A stretch of 6,506 bases of DNA from an uncultured Eggerthellaceae bacterium (GTDB taxonomy: Bacteria; Actinomycetota; Coriobacteriia; Coriobacteriales; Eggerthellaceae): the NCBI GenBank assembly GCA_947632575.1, contig CANRPV010000082.1:1-6506 (forward strand). The letters are read 5' to 3'. Positions 6,404 through 6,506 of this stretch are shown piece by piece; position 1 is the first letter of the stretch, and each line of letters opens with the position of its first letter. Both the position numbers and the translations under genes were made by a program. The notes under the pieces are model-generated. The model searched no databases, was not told the origin of the DNA, and was given only the letters and a program-made list of their open reading frames with translations.

Positions 6404-6432
6404 AGTAAGAGCCGCTTCATGCAGCTCTTACT
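6404..6432 (+). terminator. Possible terminator hairpin after bsh
   Basis: A perfect 9-bp stem AGTAAGAGC/GCTCTTACT (6404-6412 and 6424-6432) encloses an 11-nt loop, 110 bp past the bsh stop. Only a short T-rich tail follows (TTG after the stem's final CT), so intrinsic termination would be weak. No coding frame that I can support is seen from 6294 to the window end. Confidence 0.45.
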
Positions 6433-6506
6433 TTGTATCGTTCAAAGTCTTCTTAAAAGCTATCTTGTGATAGGCAAGGATACGATTCCAAATCCAATGA
6501 TCCCGA

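Noticed and set aside
6497..6506. ATG near the right edge as the start of a further gene
   Set aside because: Only three codons are visible and the nearest AAGGA (6476-6480) is 16 nt away, too far for a confident start.

Overview
The window looks like a piece of the chromosome of an anaerobic, probably gut- or mouth-associated bacterium. It carries a ferredoxin-linked 2-oxoacid oxidoreductase of amino-acid fermentation, a MenA-type prenyltransferase and a choloylglycine (bile salt) hydrolase. Base composition is balanced and Shine-Dalgarno sites are mostly good. My best guess is an actinobacterium of the class Coriobacteriia. That rests on gene content and the feel of the proteins, not on any database comparison, so treat it as a moderate-confidence inference.

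Positions 1-4088, all on the plus strand: the 3' end of iorA, then iorB and a small tandem-ACT-domain protein. These three are tightly packed, with gaps of 11 and 4 nt. A 161-nt gap holding a 12-bp tandem repeat follows. Then come a PaaK-type arylacetate-CoA ligase and a gluQ-type glutamyl-Q-tRNA(Asp) synthetase whose start lies inside the end of the ligase gene. IorAB oxidises aromatic 2-oxoacids (indolepyruvate, phenylpyruvate) to arylacetyl-CoA and reduced ferredoxin. The ligase interconverts arylacetates and their CoA esters. The ACT protein is a plausible amino-acid sensor for the same pathway. Together they read as an aromatic amino-acid fermentation locus, with gluQ riding on its tail.

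Positions 4105-5079, minus strand: menA, a polytopic UbiA-family prenyltransferase of menaquinone synthesis, converging on gluQ. The 158 bp between its chosen start and the next gene is AT-rich and holds a 15/16-bp imperfect direct repeat.

Positions 5238-6293, plus strand: a bile salt hydrolase gene with a strong ribosome binding site and all main catalytic residues in place. The last 213 bp has no gene that I can support. It contains a perfect 12-bp inverted repeat and a perfect 9-bp hairpin that could end bsh transcription.

The enzymes are recognisable families. The most unusual signal is a run of eight 15-bp units inside gluQ, encoding a degenerate L-x-S-N-P pentapeptide insert just after the zinc site. 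A shorter tandem repeat upstream of paaK shares its core sequence in the opposite orientation, which suggests a lineage-specific short repeat that has expanded both between genes and within one. I saw no convincing new multi-gene system.
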